Assembly: GCA_963972525.1 (NCBI GenBank)
Contig: CAXAUZ010000014.1
Coordinates: 1 to 64,000, forward strand
DNA from: Salinilacustrithrix sp003476595
GTDB taxonomy: Bacteria; Actinomycetota; Acidimicrobiia; Acidimicrobiales; Salinilacustritrichaceae
DNA length: 64,000 nt
Direction: 5' to 3'
Part shown: in pieces, positions 26,494-35,167 of the stretch
How positions within the stretch are numbered: the first letter of the stretch is position 1
Layout: the number at the start of each line of letters is the position of its first letter
Notes under the pieces: model-generated
The model's database searches: none
What the model was told of the DNA's origin: nothing
The model's input: only the letters and a program-made list of their open reading frames with translations
Translations under genes and position numbers: made by a program

Positions 26494-27357
26494 CTATTCA
26501 TAGATTGAAGCGACTTCATCGGAAGAAACCCACGACCAACTGAGTCCGTTGAGGTAGTCCACGAGCTGAGCGCGAATGCCGTCTTGGACGTCGAAGAAGA
26601 GGTCGTCGACAGCTTCCTCGGTCTTCCACTCCGTCACGATCCATGCGTACTCGCCGCCATCGACCGGCAGGCTGTTGGCTGGGTCCTCAAAACTCTGGAA
26701 GAACTGCTGGACAAGCCCCTCGATGTACTCCTCGAGGGGCTGCGAAGACGCAGCGACGATGAGATCATGCTTCGGGTGGAGGTACAGGCCCTCCAGCGCC
26801 GGCAGTTCATCGAACCCCTCGGGGGTGACCACGAAAGCGACGTCGGAGAGCGTGAAGTGGAGATCGCCGCGAACACGCCACTCGCGCTCCCAGTCCCACT
26901 CGTACCTGCCGGGCATCATCAGATCCACGAACGGCGTCAGGTCCCAAAGGGGGTTGGTGAAATCCCCCGCATTTACCAAGGCCTGTAGGTGCGAGTTCAG
27001 GAACGAGGCCTGTACGGAGTGCTGATCGACGTACCAGACACGGGCCCCGTGGTTCTGACGAAGGAAGCCCTTCGTGAAGCCGATGCCGTAGTGGCCGTGA
27101 CGTCGGGTCAGGCGCCCAAGCAGATCAAGCGGGATCTCGCTGAAGCAGACGGAGCTGTGGTGTGCCTCAACCTGAGAGAGCTTGCGGAAGTGGCTGTAGC
27201 CGTACGGTCCAGTTGCCTTGAGCCAGCCGGTGCCGAGAATCGTCCCAAGAACGGTCGGGTCTTCGGTGAGATGCACGACGTAGTCGGACATGTCACCCCA
27301 TGTGCTGCCGCGATGGTCGCCCAAGAGGTGGTCGGGCACGACGATGCGGGTGGTCAC
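26494..27357 (-). CDS. AbiGi-like putative phage-defence protein
   Basis: 287 aa soluble protein. The pattern YVVHLT...ILGTGWLKATGPYG...SVCFSEIPLDLL...HGHYGIGFTKGFLRQ...VWYV...WEREWRVRGDL resembles the AbiGi family, linked to abortive infection. Start is uncertain: the GTG at 27357 or the ATG at 27291 (MSDYVVHL), where the conserved part begins. It sits alone between integrase and att core, the usual place for cargo. Slightly lower GC than the relaxase operon. Confidence 0.6.
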   Translation of the reverse strand: MTTRIVVPDHLLGDHRGSTWGDMSDYVVHLTEDPTVLGTILGTGWLKATGPYGYSHFRKLSQVEAHHSSVCFSEIPLDLLGRLTRRHGHYGIGFTKGFLRQNHGARVWYVDQHSVQASFLNSHLQALVNAGDFTNPLWDLTPFVDLMMPGRYEWDWEREWRVRGDLHFTLSDVAFVVTPEGFDELPALEGLYLHPKHDLIVAASSQPLEEYIEGLVQQFFQSFEDPANSLPVDGGEYAWIVTEWKTEEAVDDLFFDVQDGIRAQLVDYLNGLSWSWVSSDEVASIYE

Positions 27358-27464
27358 GCCACGAGACTACGAAGCACCTGCGGGCGACCACCGAAAGAAG
27401 GGCGTGCGCCCGCGCCTTGGTCGCAGGCTCCGGACCTCAACGAACGACGCCGATCGGCTGCGGA

Positions 27465-27485
27465 CGCGCGATATTCGCGCGATAT
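27465..27485. repeat. Tandem 11-bp repeat near the att core
   Basis: CGCGCGATAT occurs at 27465-27474 and 27476-27485. It lies about 60 bases from the tRNA fragment on the integrase side and may be an integrase or excisionase arm site or an operator for the AbiGi-like gene. Confidence 0.4.
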
Positions 27486-27502
27486 CCCGGTTCCGGCGCG
27501 AA

Positions 27503-27530
27503 TCAGCGAGGGTCCGAGAACCCTCGCTGA
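27503..27530. other. Strong hairpin beside att core
   Basis: TCAGCGAGGGT and ACCCTCGCTGA, perfect 11-base arms with a 6-base loop, 16 bases from the tRNA fragment. No T run, so probably not an intrinsic terminator for the minus strand; could be a transcription barrier or a recombination-associated site. Confidence 0.45.
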
Positions 27531-27545
27531 CCTGCATGTTCACCT

Positions 27546-27590
27546 TGGTCGGGTGGGGGAGATTTGAACTCCCGACCTCTGCGTCCCGAA
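27546..27590 (-). other. tRNA-Pro(CGG) 3' fragment, putative att core
   Basis: Read on the minus strand: anticodon loop TTCGGGA (27590-27584), 3' anticodon stem CGCAG, variable loop, T stem-loop GGGAG-TTCAAAT-CTCCC, acceptor strand CCACCCG, discriminator A and CCA (27546). The 5' anticodon stem and everything upstream are absent, so it is not a working tRNA. Identity stops exactly at the anticodon loop, a common crossover point for tyrosine integrases. Just beyond lie CGGACGT, CGGACGT and CGCACGT spaced 10 bases apart (27612-27638), possible integrase arm sites. Confidence 0.75.
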
Positions 27591-27762
27591 TGCGAATTTC
27601 ACGAACCTTGACGGACGTCGGCGGACGTATACGCACGTCAGAGCGGGTGGACCGGACAACCGCGAACCGCCGTGAACCACCTCGGTTGTGCCCATGATGT
27701 GCCCACCGCCGACATCTGTCGGATATTGAGCGGCGACGAGGTTCCTGACGCGCGCGCTCGCC

Positions 27763-28286
27763 TCAGGGCGTTGTCTCCATCCAGCCCGCAAGCGCTCCCA
27801 GACGCTTGAGCCACGGGCTCGGTTTCCGAACCCAGGACGAGCCGTTGTAGGGGACGTCCCGGCACACAGTGAGTGGAAGTGTCTTCCTCGCACGGGACGC
27901 CATCACGTGAAGGATCGACAGTTCCTCCTTTCGCTCCTCGTGGCCTTGTAGTAGGGGATGTGACCATCCTCAAGACCGAGGATGACGACCCGATCGAACT
28001 GCTGGCCCTTCCCAACATGTCCATTGAGAAGGTGCCGCCCAGGGCCGGCGGGCGATGCTGGGTCGCTTGCAATCCGAAGGCCGGCGACGACCTCGCTGAG
28101 CGGCGTCTCGCGGACCAGGTCGTGAAGGACATCGGCTACCTCGGACAACTCATCGAGGACGACAGCATCGTCGTGCTCCAGCGCCCCCGCGCAGCGCAGG
28201 AAGAGCTCCTCAACGGCGTCCACGTCCAAGAACTCCCGTTCCAGCCGGCCGACGCAGCGCAACTTCCGTGGCTGGCGCTTCGCTGA
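27763..28286 (-). pseudogene. UvrD-family helicase C-terminal remnant with frameshift
   Basis: The minus strand encodes the end of a UvrD/Rep helicase: LEHDDAVVLDELSEVADVLHD, then HLLNGHVGKGQQFDRVVILG, the conserved motif V region. After IPYYKATRSER the frame ends, but a one-base shift (near 27925) continues as KEELSILHVMASRARKTLPL and on to a stop at 27763, which is exactly how such helicases end. The N-terminal two thirds are missing. A leftover of an older insertion or recombination next to the att core. Confidence 0.75.
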
Positions 28287-28329
28287 GTGTGTACGGTTTG
28301 GGAACCTGTAACGCACGAGCGCTCGGGAG

Positions 28330-28992
28330 GTGGGTCACCGTGCGATGGGGACTACATCGACTGCGCCCGTGGCACCGGCCACCCAGGTTGTCCGGCCCGC
28401 AAGGGTCTGCACCCGAGAACCGATCCCGCACGTCGTTGGAGCGCGGGGAGCGGTAGCAGCCGTGAGCGCTGGGGGGCACTCGCTGAGAACGTCCGGGTTG
28501 ACCGGATGTGTTGGCGGGAGCGTGGCAGCGCTCGGATACCTCCAGACGGGGCTGATCGCCGCCGTGCCCGCTGCAACGGGGCTGGCGGCTCTCGCCGCGT
28601 CGGACATCACGACCCGCCGATTCTCGCTGCGAACGCTGGGAGTGGCGTCGGTGCTCGTCGGCATCGGGCTCTTACTCGACTCGGGGCGTGCATCGCACTG
28701 GGACCGGCTTGTCGTCGCGCTCGTCGTCACGGCGCTCGCCGCCACCGCCCTCACTGCCGCCTGGCTCCGGACCAGTGGGATCGCCTTCGGGGACGTGCTG
28801 CTGACGACGTTCGCCGTCGCCGTGCCCGCATGGGTGTCGCCTCGTGCCGCCGGGGTCACCGTGCTCGTCGGCGTCCTCGCTGCGTTCGTCATGGTCATCG
28901 TCCGACGGATGTGGCCGGATGACCACTCGGGCGGAGTCGCGTTCGCGCCTGCGCTGTTGACGGGATGGATGGTTGCGATGGTGGTCGGCTGA
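28330..28992 (+). CDS. TadV/CpaA-like prepilin peptidase (A24 family)
   Basis: 220 aa as drawn. Membrane aspartyl protease expected to cut Flp and TadE-type leaders. Catalytic Asp regions: AASDITTRRFS (about 88-98) and GIAFGDVLLTTF (about 150-161), set in six hydrophobic helices. Start is unsure: the first 44 residues look non-conserved, and a GTG at 28462 with GGGGAG upstream would give 176 aa, the usual TadV size. Upstream GGGAAC...TGTAACG may be an ECF-type promoter. First gene of the right Tad operon and the only such peptidase seen in the window. Confidence 0.78.
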   Translation: MGHRAMGTTSTAPVAPATQVVRPARVCTREPIPHVVGARGAVAAVSAGGHSLRTSGLTGCVGGSVAALGYLQTGLIAAVPAATGLAALAASDITTRRFSLRTLGVASVLVGIGLLLDSGRASHWDRLVVALVVTALAATALTAAWLRTSGIAFGDVLLTTFAVAVPAWVSPRAAGVTVLVGVLAAFVMVIVRRMWPDDHSGGVAFAPALLTGWMVAMVVG

Positions 28993-29627
28993 TGAGGCGC
29001 GCGATCAGCGGCGTCGCACTGGCGACACTGCTTCTCGTCGGCGCGTGTTCGGGTGATGACGACAGCGCCAATCCAGGGACCTCGACTTCGACGACCTCGA
29101 GCACTTCCACCTCAACGACGAGCTCGTCGACGCCGAATGCCTCGACGACCCAACCGCCCGCCACCGATGTCGAAGCTGTCACGCCTGCGCTCCAAGAACT
29201 GATGGACCGGTATGACTCCGCCGTCGCTGCGATCCTGACCGACCCACGGGTCGCCTCCAACCCAGACAGTGACGAGGTACAGGCGTACCTGGCTCTGTTC
29301 ACGGGAAGCAGCTCGTTCGCCGACGGCGCACTGGCAAGCTGGGCTCGCGAGGGGGAGGCTGGACGGTTCTACCGACCGGGTCCGCGTGGCGAGCTCACCG
29401 ACTCGACCGTGACGGAGGTGACGCCTGCGTCGGAGGACGAGGCGAGCTTCACCGTCTGCGCGGTGAACAGCATGGAGATCACGGACTCCGCCGGCAACGT
29501 GGTCGAGTCCGTCGGTGGACAGACGGCGGCAACGGTGGTCGCCGTTCGGGTCGAGCGGGTTTGGCAGCTTCGGGACCTCACCGAGGCATCCACCACAGGA
29601 TGCCCAGAGCGGGAGAGCGAGGAGTGA
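28992..29627 (+). CDS. Tad-associated lipoprotein (right locus)
   Basis: 211 aa with lipobox LLVGAC, SGDDDS and a long Ser/Thr linker (about 28-55), then a globular domain with NTF2-like features ending VWQLRDLTEAS. Same design as 18392-19048 in the left locus. The ATG shares a base with the peptidase stop (TGATG). Confidence 0.78.
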   Translation: MRRAISGVALATLLLVGACSGDDDSANPGTSTSTTSSTSTSTTSSSTPNASTTQPPATDVEAVTPALQELMDRYDSAVAAILTDPRVASNPDSDEVQAYLALFTGSSSFADGALASWAREGEAGRFYRPGPRGELTDSTVTEVTPASEDEASFTVCAVNSMEITDSAGNVVESVGGQTAATVVAVRVERVWQLRDLTEASTTGCPERESEE

Positions 29628-30496
29628 TGCGGGCCTGCCTTGCCGCCGGCGTACTGATCGTCGGCGCGTTGGTGGGCGTGGCCGACCCAGCGGGTGCGTC
29701 GGAGAGCCCGGGACAGTGCGTCGACTACTCGCCGCTCGGCTATTGCATCGACTGGGACGTCCCGACTCCCGGTGGCCCTCCGGCGGGGGGTGGCGGCGGG
29801 GGCTCGAACGTTGACGTCGTGTGCTCTTGGGTCACGATCCCGGACCCGTCGGGAGACGACCCGTCCGTCTTCTACGACTTCAACGTCGCACCGCCTCCGG
29901 CTGACGTGAGAGTGGTCTGGCAGGCCCTCGAGTGTTCGGACGGAACTCCGTCAACCAATCTCCGCTGGATCGTCCCGCTGACGCCCGAGAACATCGCGTC
30001 GTCCGTCCGAGGCCGGATCGTGGGGGCGCTCCCCCAGCCGATGATCAACTCCTCGCCGCCTATTGGGACCGCGTCGATCGTTGACGTCGCAGTGTTCGTC
30101 GAGGTCACGAACTGGACGGACACGATCACGGACTCGGAGTGTGCCGGGGGCCTGTGCGTCACTGTCTCGGCGACGCCCACACTGACGTTCACTCCCGGTG
30201 AGCCGGGCTCGAACCCGGTGCCGTGCGCAGGGTCAGGCACCCGCTACGAGCAGGACGGTCCACCCATCGAAGAGCAGGCGGCAGCCGATGGCGCCTGCGC
30301 CTACGCGTACCGGCTCCGGACCGGCATCGAGGGGCGTCCCGTGTCCTGGCCGGGAACCGCCTCCGTGACCTGGGTGATCTCCTGGACCGCTTCCACAGGC
30401 GCGTCCGGGTCATTGCCTGCGGTCACTCGAACCACCCAGATTCCGCGATCGGTCCGTGAAGTGCAGGCAGTCGTGGTCGGAGGGGAGACAGCGTGA
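29627..30496 (+). CDS. Secreted Tad-associated protein (right locus)
   Basis: 289 aa with a signal peptide (MRACLAAGVLIVGALVGVAD), a Gly-rich hinge (PPAGGGGGGS, about 50-60) and a Cys- and Trp-containing beta-rich body; six or more Cys suggest disulphides. It ends RSVREVQAVVVGG, like the equivalent protein in the left locus. Candidate tip or surface subunit, function unknown. GAGGAG precedes the ATG. Confidence 0.74.
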   Translation: MRACLAAGVLIVGALVGVADPAGASESPGQCVDYSPLGYCIDWDVPTPGGPPAGGGGGGSNVDVVCSWVTIPDPSGDDPSVFYDFNVAPPPADVRVVWQALECSDGTPSTNLRWIVPLTPENIASSVRGRIVGALPQPMINSSPPIGTASIVDVAVFVEVTNWTDTITDSECAGGLCVTVSATPTLTFTPGEPGSNPVPCAGSGTRYEQDGPPIEEQAAADGACAYAYRLRTGIEGRPVSWPGTASVTWVISWTASTGASGSLPAVTRTTQIPRSVREVQAVVVGGETA

Positions 30497-31167
30497 CGTC
30501 GACATTGCGGACGACGAACAACGGAAAGGGTCAGGCGGCGCGGGCAGCTGCGGTGACGGTGGCCAAGCCGCCCGGAGGGCCGGTGCGCCGGAGATGGGGA
30601 CGCATCGCCGTCGGCCTGGCAGCGGCCGTGCTCGGTGCGTGGATCTTCGCTGCGTTGTACCTCTCAGCCGGCGACCGCCACGAAGTCGTCGCGCTCTCGC
30701 AGACCGTCGACCGGCTCGACGTCATCGAGCGCTCGGACCTGCGCGTGGTCCGGATCTCGAGCGACACCGACGTGAGCACGGTCGATGCGGCACGGATCGA
30801 CGAGATCGTCGGCCGGGTGGCGGAGACCGACCTGGTCGCCGGTTCCCTGCTCAGCAGCGACCATCTGGTCCCTGACGGTCGCCAACTCCTTGATTCCGAC
30901 GAAGCGGTGGTCGGCGTTCTCCTCGGGCCAGGGGACAGCCCGACGCGTGTGATGCGCCGAGGCACGCCGGTACTCGTCGTGGTCCGACCTGCAGCGGGCT
31001 CGCAGGGCGAGACGGAGCAGGTCGAAGGGTGGGTGTACGACACGTCGGGCGAGGCGCTCAACACCCGTGAGCGGCCGATCGAGTTGGCGGTGCCACGCGA
31101 TTCGGCGGCAGCGATCTCTGCAGCGGCGGCCGATCGACGGGTCACGGTCGTGGCCCTGGCGGAGTAG
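30493..31167 (+). CDS. CpaB/RcpC-like SAF-domain protein (right locus)
   Basis: 224 aa: basic tail, one membrane helix (about 36-58), then a SAF-like domain with QTVDRLDVIERSDLRVVRIS and AGSLLSSDHLV. Shorter and more diverged than the left copy. GTG at 30493 overlaps the previous stop (GTGA). Confidence 0.82.
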   Translation: MTSTLRTTNNGKGQAARAAAVTVAKPPGGPVRRRWGRIAVGLAAAVLGAWIFAALYLSAGDRHEVVALSQTVDRLDVIERSDLRVVRISSDTDVSTVDAARIDEIVGRVAETDLVAGSLLSSDHLVPDGRQLLDSDEAVVGVLLGPGDSPTRVMRRGTPVLVVVRPAAGSQGETEQVEGWVYDTSGEALNTRERPIELAVPRDSAAAISAAAADRRVTVVALAE

Positions 31168-31171
31168 TCCG

Positions 31172-31900
31172 ATGCTGCTTGGACTGGTATCGGCGAAGGG
31201 CTCACCCGGGGTGACCACCGCTGCGCTCGCCCTGGCTGCCGCTTCGCAGGACGGGCTGCTGATCGAGCTCGACCCGTCGGGCGGGAGCATCGAGTGCTGG
31301 ACCGGGGTCACCGGCGAGCCCGGCCTGCCCCGCGTAGCCAGCGGACTCAGGCGGTCCGCCGGTCCCGATGCCGTCGTCGAACACGTTCGCCACGTCCCGG
31401 CTGGTGTTCGCTCGATCCTGGCGCCGACGGCTGGACCATACGCAGAATCAACCGTGGCCATGACCCGCGACCGGCTCGCACCGGGTCTGCGCGACCTCGA
31501 TGGCGTGACGGCAGTGCTCGACGGTGGCCGCTGGTCCAGATCCCAGCCGACGGCGCACCGCGTCTCCGCGTGCGATCTCATCGCCGTGGTGTGCACACCG
31601 ACCATCCATGGTGTCGAGGCGGCCCGGTGGCTGGTCGAGCCACTTCAGGCGGAAGTCGCGGGCCAGGTGGTCGCACTCGTAGTCGGCGAGCGGCCGTACC
31701 CGGCCGATGAAGTCGGTGCTGCGCTCGGAGTTCCGGTCGCCGGCTCACTCGCGTGGGATCCCCGCGGTGTATCGACGCTGCTCACGCGAGGAACCGGTCG
31801 CGGTTGGGAACGGTCTTCACTGGGCCGTTCGGCGCGCACCGTGCTGGCGACACTCGAGGATCTCGTTCCGACGGCAGAGGCGGTGGGCCGTGCTGGATGA
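31172..31900 (+). CDS. TadZ/CpaE-like protein (right locus)
   Basis: 242 aa. MLLGLVSAKGSPGVTTAALA has the deviant P-loop SPGVTT, followed by LLIELDPSGGS; the C-terminal half carries CDLIAVVCTPT and VALVVGERPYP at the same places as the left copy (VVAVVARPEP, LVLVGDRPYT). Likely pilus localisation factor. Ends 11 bases inside the tadA gene. Confidence 0.82.
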   Translation: MLLGLVSAKGSPGVTTAALALAAASQDGLLIELDPSGGSIECWTGVTGEPGLPRVASGLRRSAGPDAVVEHVRHVPAGVRSILAPTAGPYAESTVAMTRDRLAPGLRDLDGVTAVLDGGRWSRSQPTAHRVSACDLIAVVCTPTIHGVEAARWLVEPLQAEVAGQVVALVVGERPYPADEVGAALGVPVAGSLAWDPRGVSTLLTRGTGRGWERSSLGRSARTVLATLEDLVPTAEAVGRAG

Positions 31901-33203
31901 ACTCGAATCTGCGCTCCGACGGACGGTCGCCGACGAGATCGGCGACTACCTCGGACAGGCCACTGAAGCCGGCCGACGCATGCCCGACGAGCTCGACCAA
32001 CAGCAGATGGCCCGTGCGATTCTGCGGCGCGAGCTGGACAATCGTTCGCGAGCAGCGCTGCGGCTCGGAGAGTCTCCGCTGGCAGCTGAGGAAGAGGACT
32101 CGCTCCTCGAACGGGTGCTGGCCACGGCGTTCTCGGCGGCGCCGGGTCTCGATGCCCTTCTTCGGCGTGGCGATGTCACGGATGTGTTCGTCAACGGCTG
32201 CGACGACGTGCGCCTCGTCACCGCCGACGGCGACACAATCGTCGGCGAACCCATCGCTCGCTCCGACGACGAGCTGATCGAGATGATCCAGACCCTGGCC
32301 CGACGGGGCGGGCACATGGAGCGTGAGTTCACGCCGGCCCGCCCACTGCTGGATCTTCAGCTCCCCGACGGATCCCGTCTCGCCGCCGCAGCGTGGGTCA
32401 CGAAGCGCCCGTACCTCACGGTGCGACGCCACCTCCTCGTCGACGCCGACCAGACCGAGCTGGTGCGTCGCGGAATGTACGACCGGGGGGTCGCCTCGCT
32501 GCTAGCGGCACTGGTACGGGCCCGGCGCAACATTCTCATCGCCGGCGGGCAGGGCATCGGAAAGACGACGCTGCTCCGAGCGCTGCTCCACGAGTGTCAG
32601 CGTGACGAGCGCATCGTCGTTCTGGAGCAGGAGCCCGAGCTCCACCTCGACGCGATGCCAGGTCGGCACGACCACGTACTCGTCTTCATGGAGCGGAGTG
32701 CCAACACCGAGGGCGTCGGCGCGGTGTCGTTGGCCGATCTCGGACGGGCCATCAAACGGTTCACGCCACGGCGCATCGTCGTGGGCGAAGTCCGGGGGCC
32801 CGAGGTCATCGACATGCTCGAGGCGATGACCCAGGGCATCGCCGGGTCGATGTGCACCATCCACGCCGACTCGTCGTGGTCGGTGTTCCCCCGGCTACCG
32901 GTATACGCCCGGGCAGGTGGCCGCGACTGGGCCAGCGGCGATGTTCTGCAGCTCGCGGCGCTCGCGCTCGACGTGATCGTCTTCATTGCTCAGGACCGGT
33001 CCGGCCGGCGGGTCATCTCCGAGATCCGGCATGTGCAGCGCTTCGATCCTGACGCCGGACAGGTGGTGACCGACGAGTGGTTCCACCCTGACGAGGATGG
33101 CCGCGCGGTCCGCAACCACGCAGCGCCGATCCCGGTGCGACTGCTCGATGAGCTCGTCGAGCATGGCTACGACCCAACGCTGCACGAGGCGGTGCTCCTG
33201 TGA
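31890..33203 (+). CDS. tadA: TadA/CpaF pilus secretion ATPase (right locus)
   Basis: 437 aa. Walker A GGQGIGKTTLL near 222, RIVVGEVRGPEVIDML (Walker B region) and the His box SMCTIHADSS. Gly replaced by Ile inside the P-loop compared with the left copy (GTGKTT versus GIGKTT) but lysine and threonine are kept. GTG at 31890 starts the alignable part; the longer open frame upstream is antisense to tadZ. Confidence 0.95.
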   Translation: MLDELESALRRTVADEIGDYLGQATEAGRRMPDELDQQQMARAILRRELDNRSRAALRLGESPLAAEEEDSLLERVLATAFSAAPGLDALLRRGDVTDVFVNGCDDVRLVTADGDTIVGEPIARSDDELIEMIQTLARRGGHMEREFTPARPLLDLQLPDGSRLAAAAWVTKRPYLTVRRHLLVDADQTELVRRGMYDRGVASLLAALVRARRNILIAGGQGIGKTTLLRALLHECQRDERIVVLEQEPELHLDAMPGRHDHVLVFMERSANTEGVGAVSLADLGRAIKRFTPRRIVVGEVRGPEVIDMLEAMTQGIAGSMCTIHADSSWSVFPRLPVYARAGGRDWASGDVLQLAALALDVIVFIAQDRSGRRVISEIRHVQRFDPDAGQVVTDEWFHPDEDGRAVRNHAAPIPVRLLDELVEHGYDPTLHEAVLL

Positions 33204-34051
33204 CCGCACTGGCGGCGATGGCCGGACTCCTCTGCGTTGGCGGGTTGTGGCTCGCAGCTACCGCTCGGCGTCCTGTACCCGCCGGACGCCGTCACCGCGC
33301 TCAGGAGCTCACAGGGGGAATCGAGCAGTCACGGATCCTCCTGACCATCGGGGCTGGCTTCGCGACCCTCGTCGTCACCCGGTGGGCGGTGGCCGCGGTG
33401 GCGGGCGCAACCGTCGCTTGGGTGATCGCAGGAGCGAAGACCACCGGAGAACGACGCGCCCTCGACAAGCGAACTGAAGCCATCGCCCTGTGGGCCGAGA
33501 TGCTGCGCGATGCGATCGGGACCGCTCGCGGCGTCGAAGGTGTGCTCGTCGCCACTGCTGCGACCGCTCCCCTGCCGATCCGCTCCGAGGTCCAACGGAT
33601 GGCGCGCCGGCTGCAGCACGAGTCGCTCGACGCTGTCCTCGATGACCTGGCGGACGACCTCGACCATCCGATCGGCGATCTCGTCGTCACCGCGCTCCGA
33701 CTCACCTCCACAGCAGGAGGGCGGCAGGTCCGAGACGTGCTTGCCAACTTGGCTGTCGCTGCCTACGCCGAGGCCGAGAGTCGTCGGCGGGTCGAGGTCG
33801 CTCGCCAGCGGCCCCGCTCAGCCATGCGGTACACAGCCATCATCATCGGGGGCTTCGTCACCCTCCTCGTCATCTTCTCCCGGGCTTACCTCGAACCGTA
33901 CGATTCGGTGCTGGGCCAGCTCGTGCTCGTATTCGTGGGCTTCTACTGGGCAGCGGGGTTCTGGTGGATGCACCGCATGGGCCGAGTAACCCCGGTCGAA
34001 CGGTTTCTCGCACCGAACGTCGCGCCCGACGACGCCGAGGTACCGGCATGA
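33200..34051 (+). CDS. tadB: TadB pilus platform protein (right locus)
   Basis: 283 aa T2SF protein with N-terminal helices, ALWAEMLRDAIGTARGVEGV (about 94-113) matching the left WTEMIRDSIAAASGLEEA segment, and two C-terminal helices. GTG start overlaps tadA by four bases. Confidence 0.9.
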   Translation: MTALAAMAGLLCVGGLWLAATARRPVPAGRRHRAQELTGGIEQSRILLTIGAGFATLVVTRWAVAAVAGATVAWVIAGAKTTGERRALDKRTEAIALWAEMLRDAIGTARGVEGVLVATAATAPLPIRSEVQRMARRLQHESLDAVLDDLADDLDHPIGDLVVTALRLTSTAGGRQVRDVLANLAVAAYAEAESRRRVEVARQRPRSAMRYTAIIIGGFVTLLVIFSRAYLEPYDSVLGQLVLVFVGFYWAAGFWWMHRMGRVTPVERFLAPNVAPDDAEVPA

Positions 34052-34935
34052 CGGCGACGACGACTGCCGTGTTCGCGGGAGCGATGCTCGGTACCGGCCT
34101 GTGGCTCACCTGGACGGGGTGGGCTCCCGCCCGGCCGCTGCTTCAGGCCGTGCTGGCCCGGTTGGGCCAGCCTCGAGCCGAGGTCGAGCCCGTGTCCCGG
34201 GACAACCTCGATGTTCGCCTCGGAGTTCTTGCACGCCGCATCGGCATCGTCGACCAAGCAGTGACCACGATGAGGGTCGACCTCCGGATACTGCGCCGCA
34301 GTCCCGACGAGCAGGCCGCACTCCTCGTCACCTACGCCGTGCTCGGTTTCCTGTGGGCGCCCGTGGTCGCTGCTGGCGGCTGGCTCGTCGGCTTCCGGCT
34401 TCCCGTCGCCATCCCGCTCTGGTTCGCAGCGGCCGGGGCCGTCATCGGTGTGGTCACGGCCGTCCGCTCGGTGAAGACATCGGCAGCGCAGGCGCGCCAG
34501 GCCTTCTCCCACGCCCTCTCCTCGTTCTGCGACATCACCGGGATGTGCCTGGCCGCTGGCCGAGGTGTCGAATCCTCACTCGAGACAGCGGCACACACCG
34601 GCCGTGGCTGGGCGTTCGTCGAGCTCCAGTCCGCGCTGCGCGCCGGCTACGTCCGTGGCGATACACCGTGGGACGCATTGGCCCGCCTCGGGAACGACGC
34701 CCGCCTCGACGACCTGGTCGAGCTGGCCGCTGCACTGTCGCTTGCCGGTGACGAAGGCGCAGCCGTGCGCGAGACCGTCACCTCGAAGGCCAAGGCCGTC
34801 CGAGAACGCCTCACATCCGAGGCCGAGCGGTCGGCCGCGAGTGTCACCGAACGCATGGGCATCCCCGCCACCCTCCTACTTCTCGGCTTCATCGTCTTCC
34901 TCGGCTTCCCGGCACTGGCGGTCCTCTTCGAATAG
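34048..34935 (+). CDS. tadC: TadC pilus platform protein (right locus)
   Basis: 295 aa T2SF protein; FSHALSSFCDITGMCLAAGR parallels FRHALSSYLDLVNVILAGGG of the left copy, and ERMGIPATLLLLGFIVFLGF closes the protein as in the left copy. ATG at 34048 overlaps tadB (ATGA). Confidence 0.9.
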   Translation: MTATTTAVFAGAMLGTGLWLTWTGWAPARPLLQAVLARLGQPRAEVEPVSRDNLDVRLGVLARRIGIVDQAVTTMRVDLRILRRSPDEQAALLVTYAVLGFLWAPVVAAGGWLVGFRLPVAIPLWFAAAGAVIGVVTAVRSVKTSAAQARQAFSHALSSFCDITGMCLAAGRGVESSLETAAHTGRGWAFVELQSALRAGYVRGDTPWDALARLGNDARLDDLVELAAALSLAGDEGAAVRETVTSKAKAVRERLTSEAERSAASVTERMGIPATLLLLGFIVFLGFPALAVLFE

Positions 34936-34966
34936 CCCCGTCCACCTCACCGAAAGGCAACCCACA

Positions 34967-35167
34967 ATGACCAGTTCACTCACCCGCTTCACGGCGTGGC
35001 TCACGCTCCTCGTGGCAGACGCTCGAGTTCGAGCCCGCGAAGAGGCCGATCACGGCGAAGTCGTGGAGAAGGTGATCATCGTCGCCGCCGCGGCAGCGAT
35101 CGCCATCGCGGCCATGGCCGCGATCGCTCTCGCCGTCGACATCAAGGTCGGGAGCATCGAGCTCTGA
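34967..35167 (+). CDS. Flp-type prepilin (right locus)
   Basis: 66 aa. The leader ends EADHG (Gly30), then EVVEKVIIVAAAAAIAIAAM, an Ala-rich pilin helix with Glu at +1 and +4 and Lys at +5, and a ten-residue tail. It is not alignable in detail with the left pilin, so the two loci probably build distinct pili. GAAAGG lies upstream of the ATG at 34967. Confidence 0.82.
   Translation: MTSSLTRFTAWLTLLVADARVRAREEADHGEVVEKVIIVAAAAAIAIAAMAAIALAVDIKVGSIEL

Noticed and set aside
27546..27590. A functional tRNA-Pro gene
   Set aside because: No D arm, 5' acceptor strand or 5' anticodon stem precedes the loop, so it is only a 3' fragment.
27873..28286. Plus-strand 137-aa frame
   Set aside because: Antisense to the UvrD-like remnant, whose conserved GHVGKGQQFD motif fixes the real strand.
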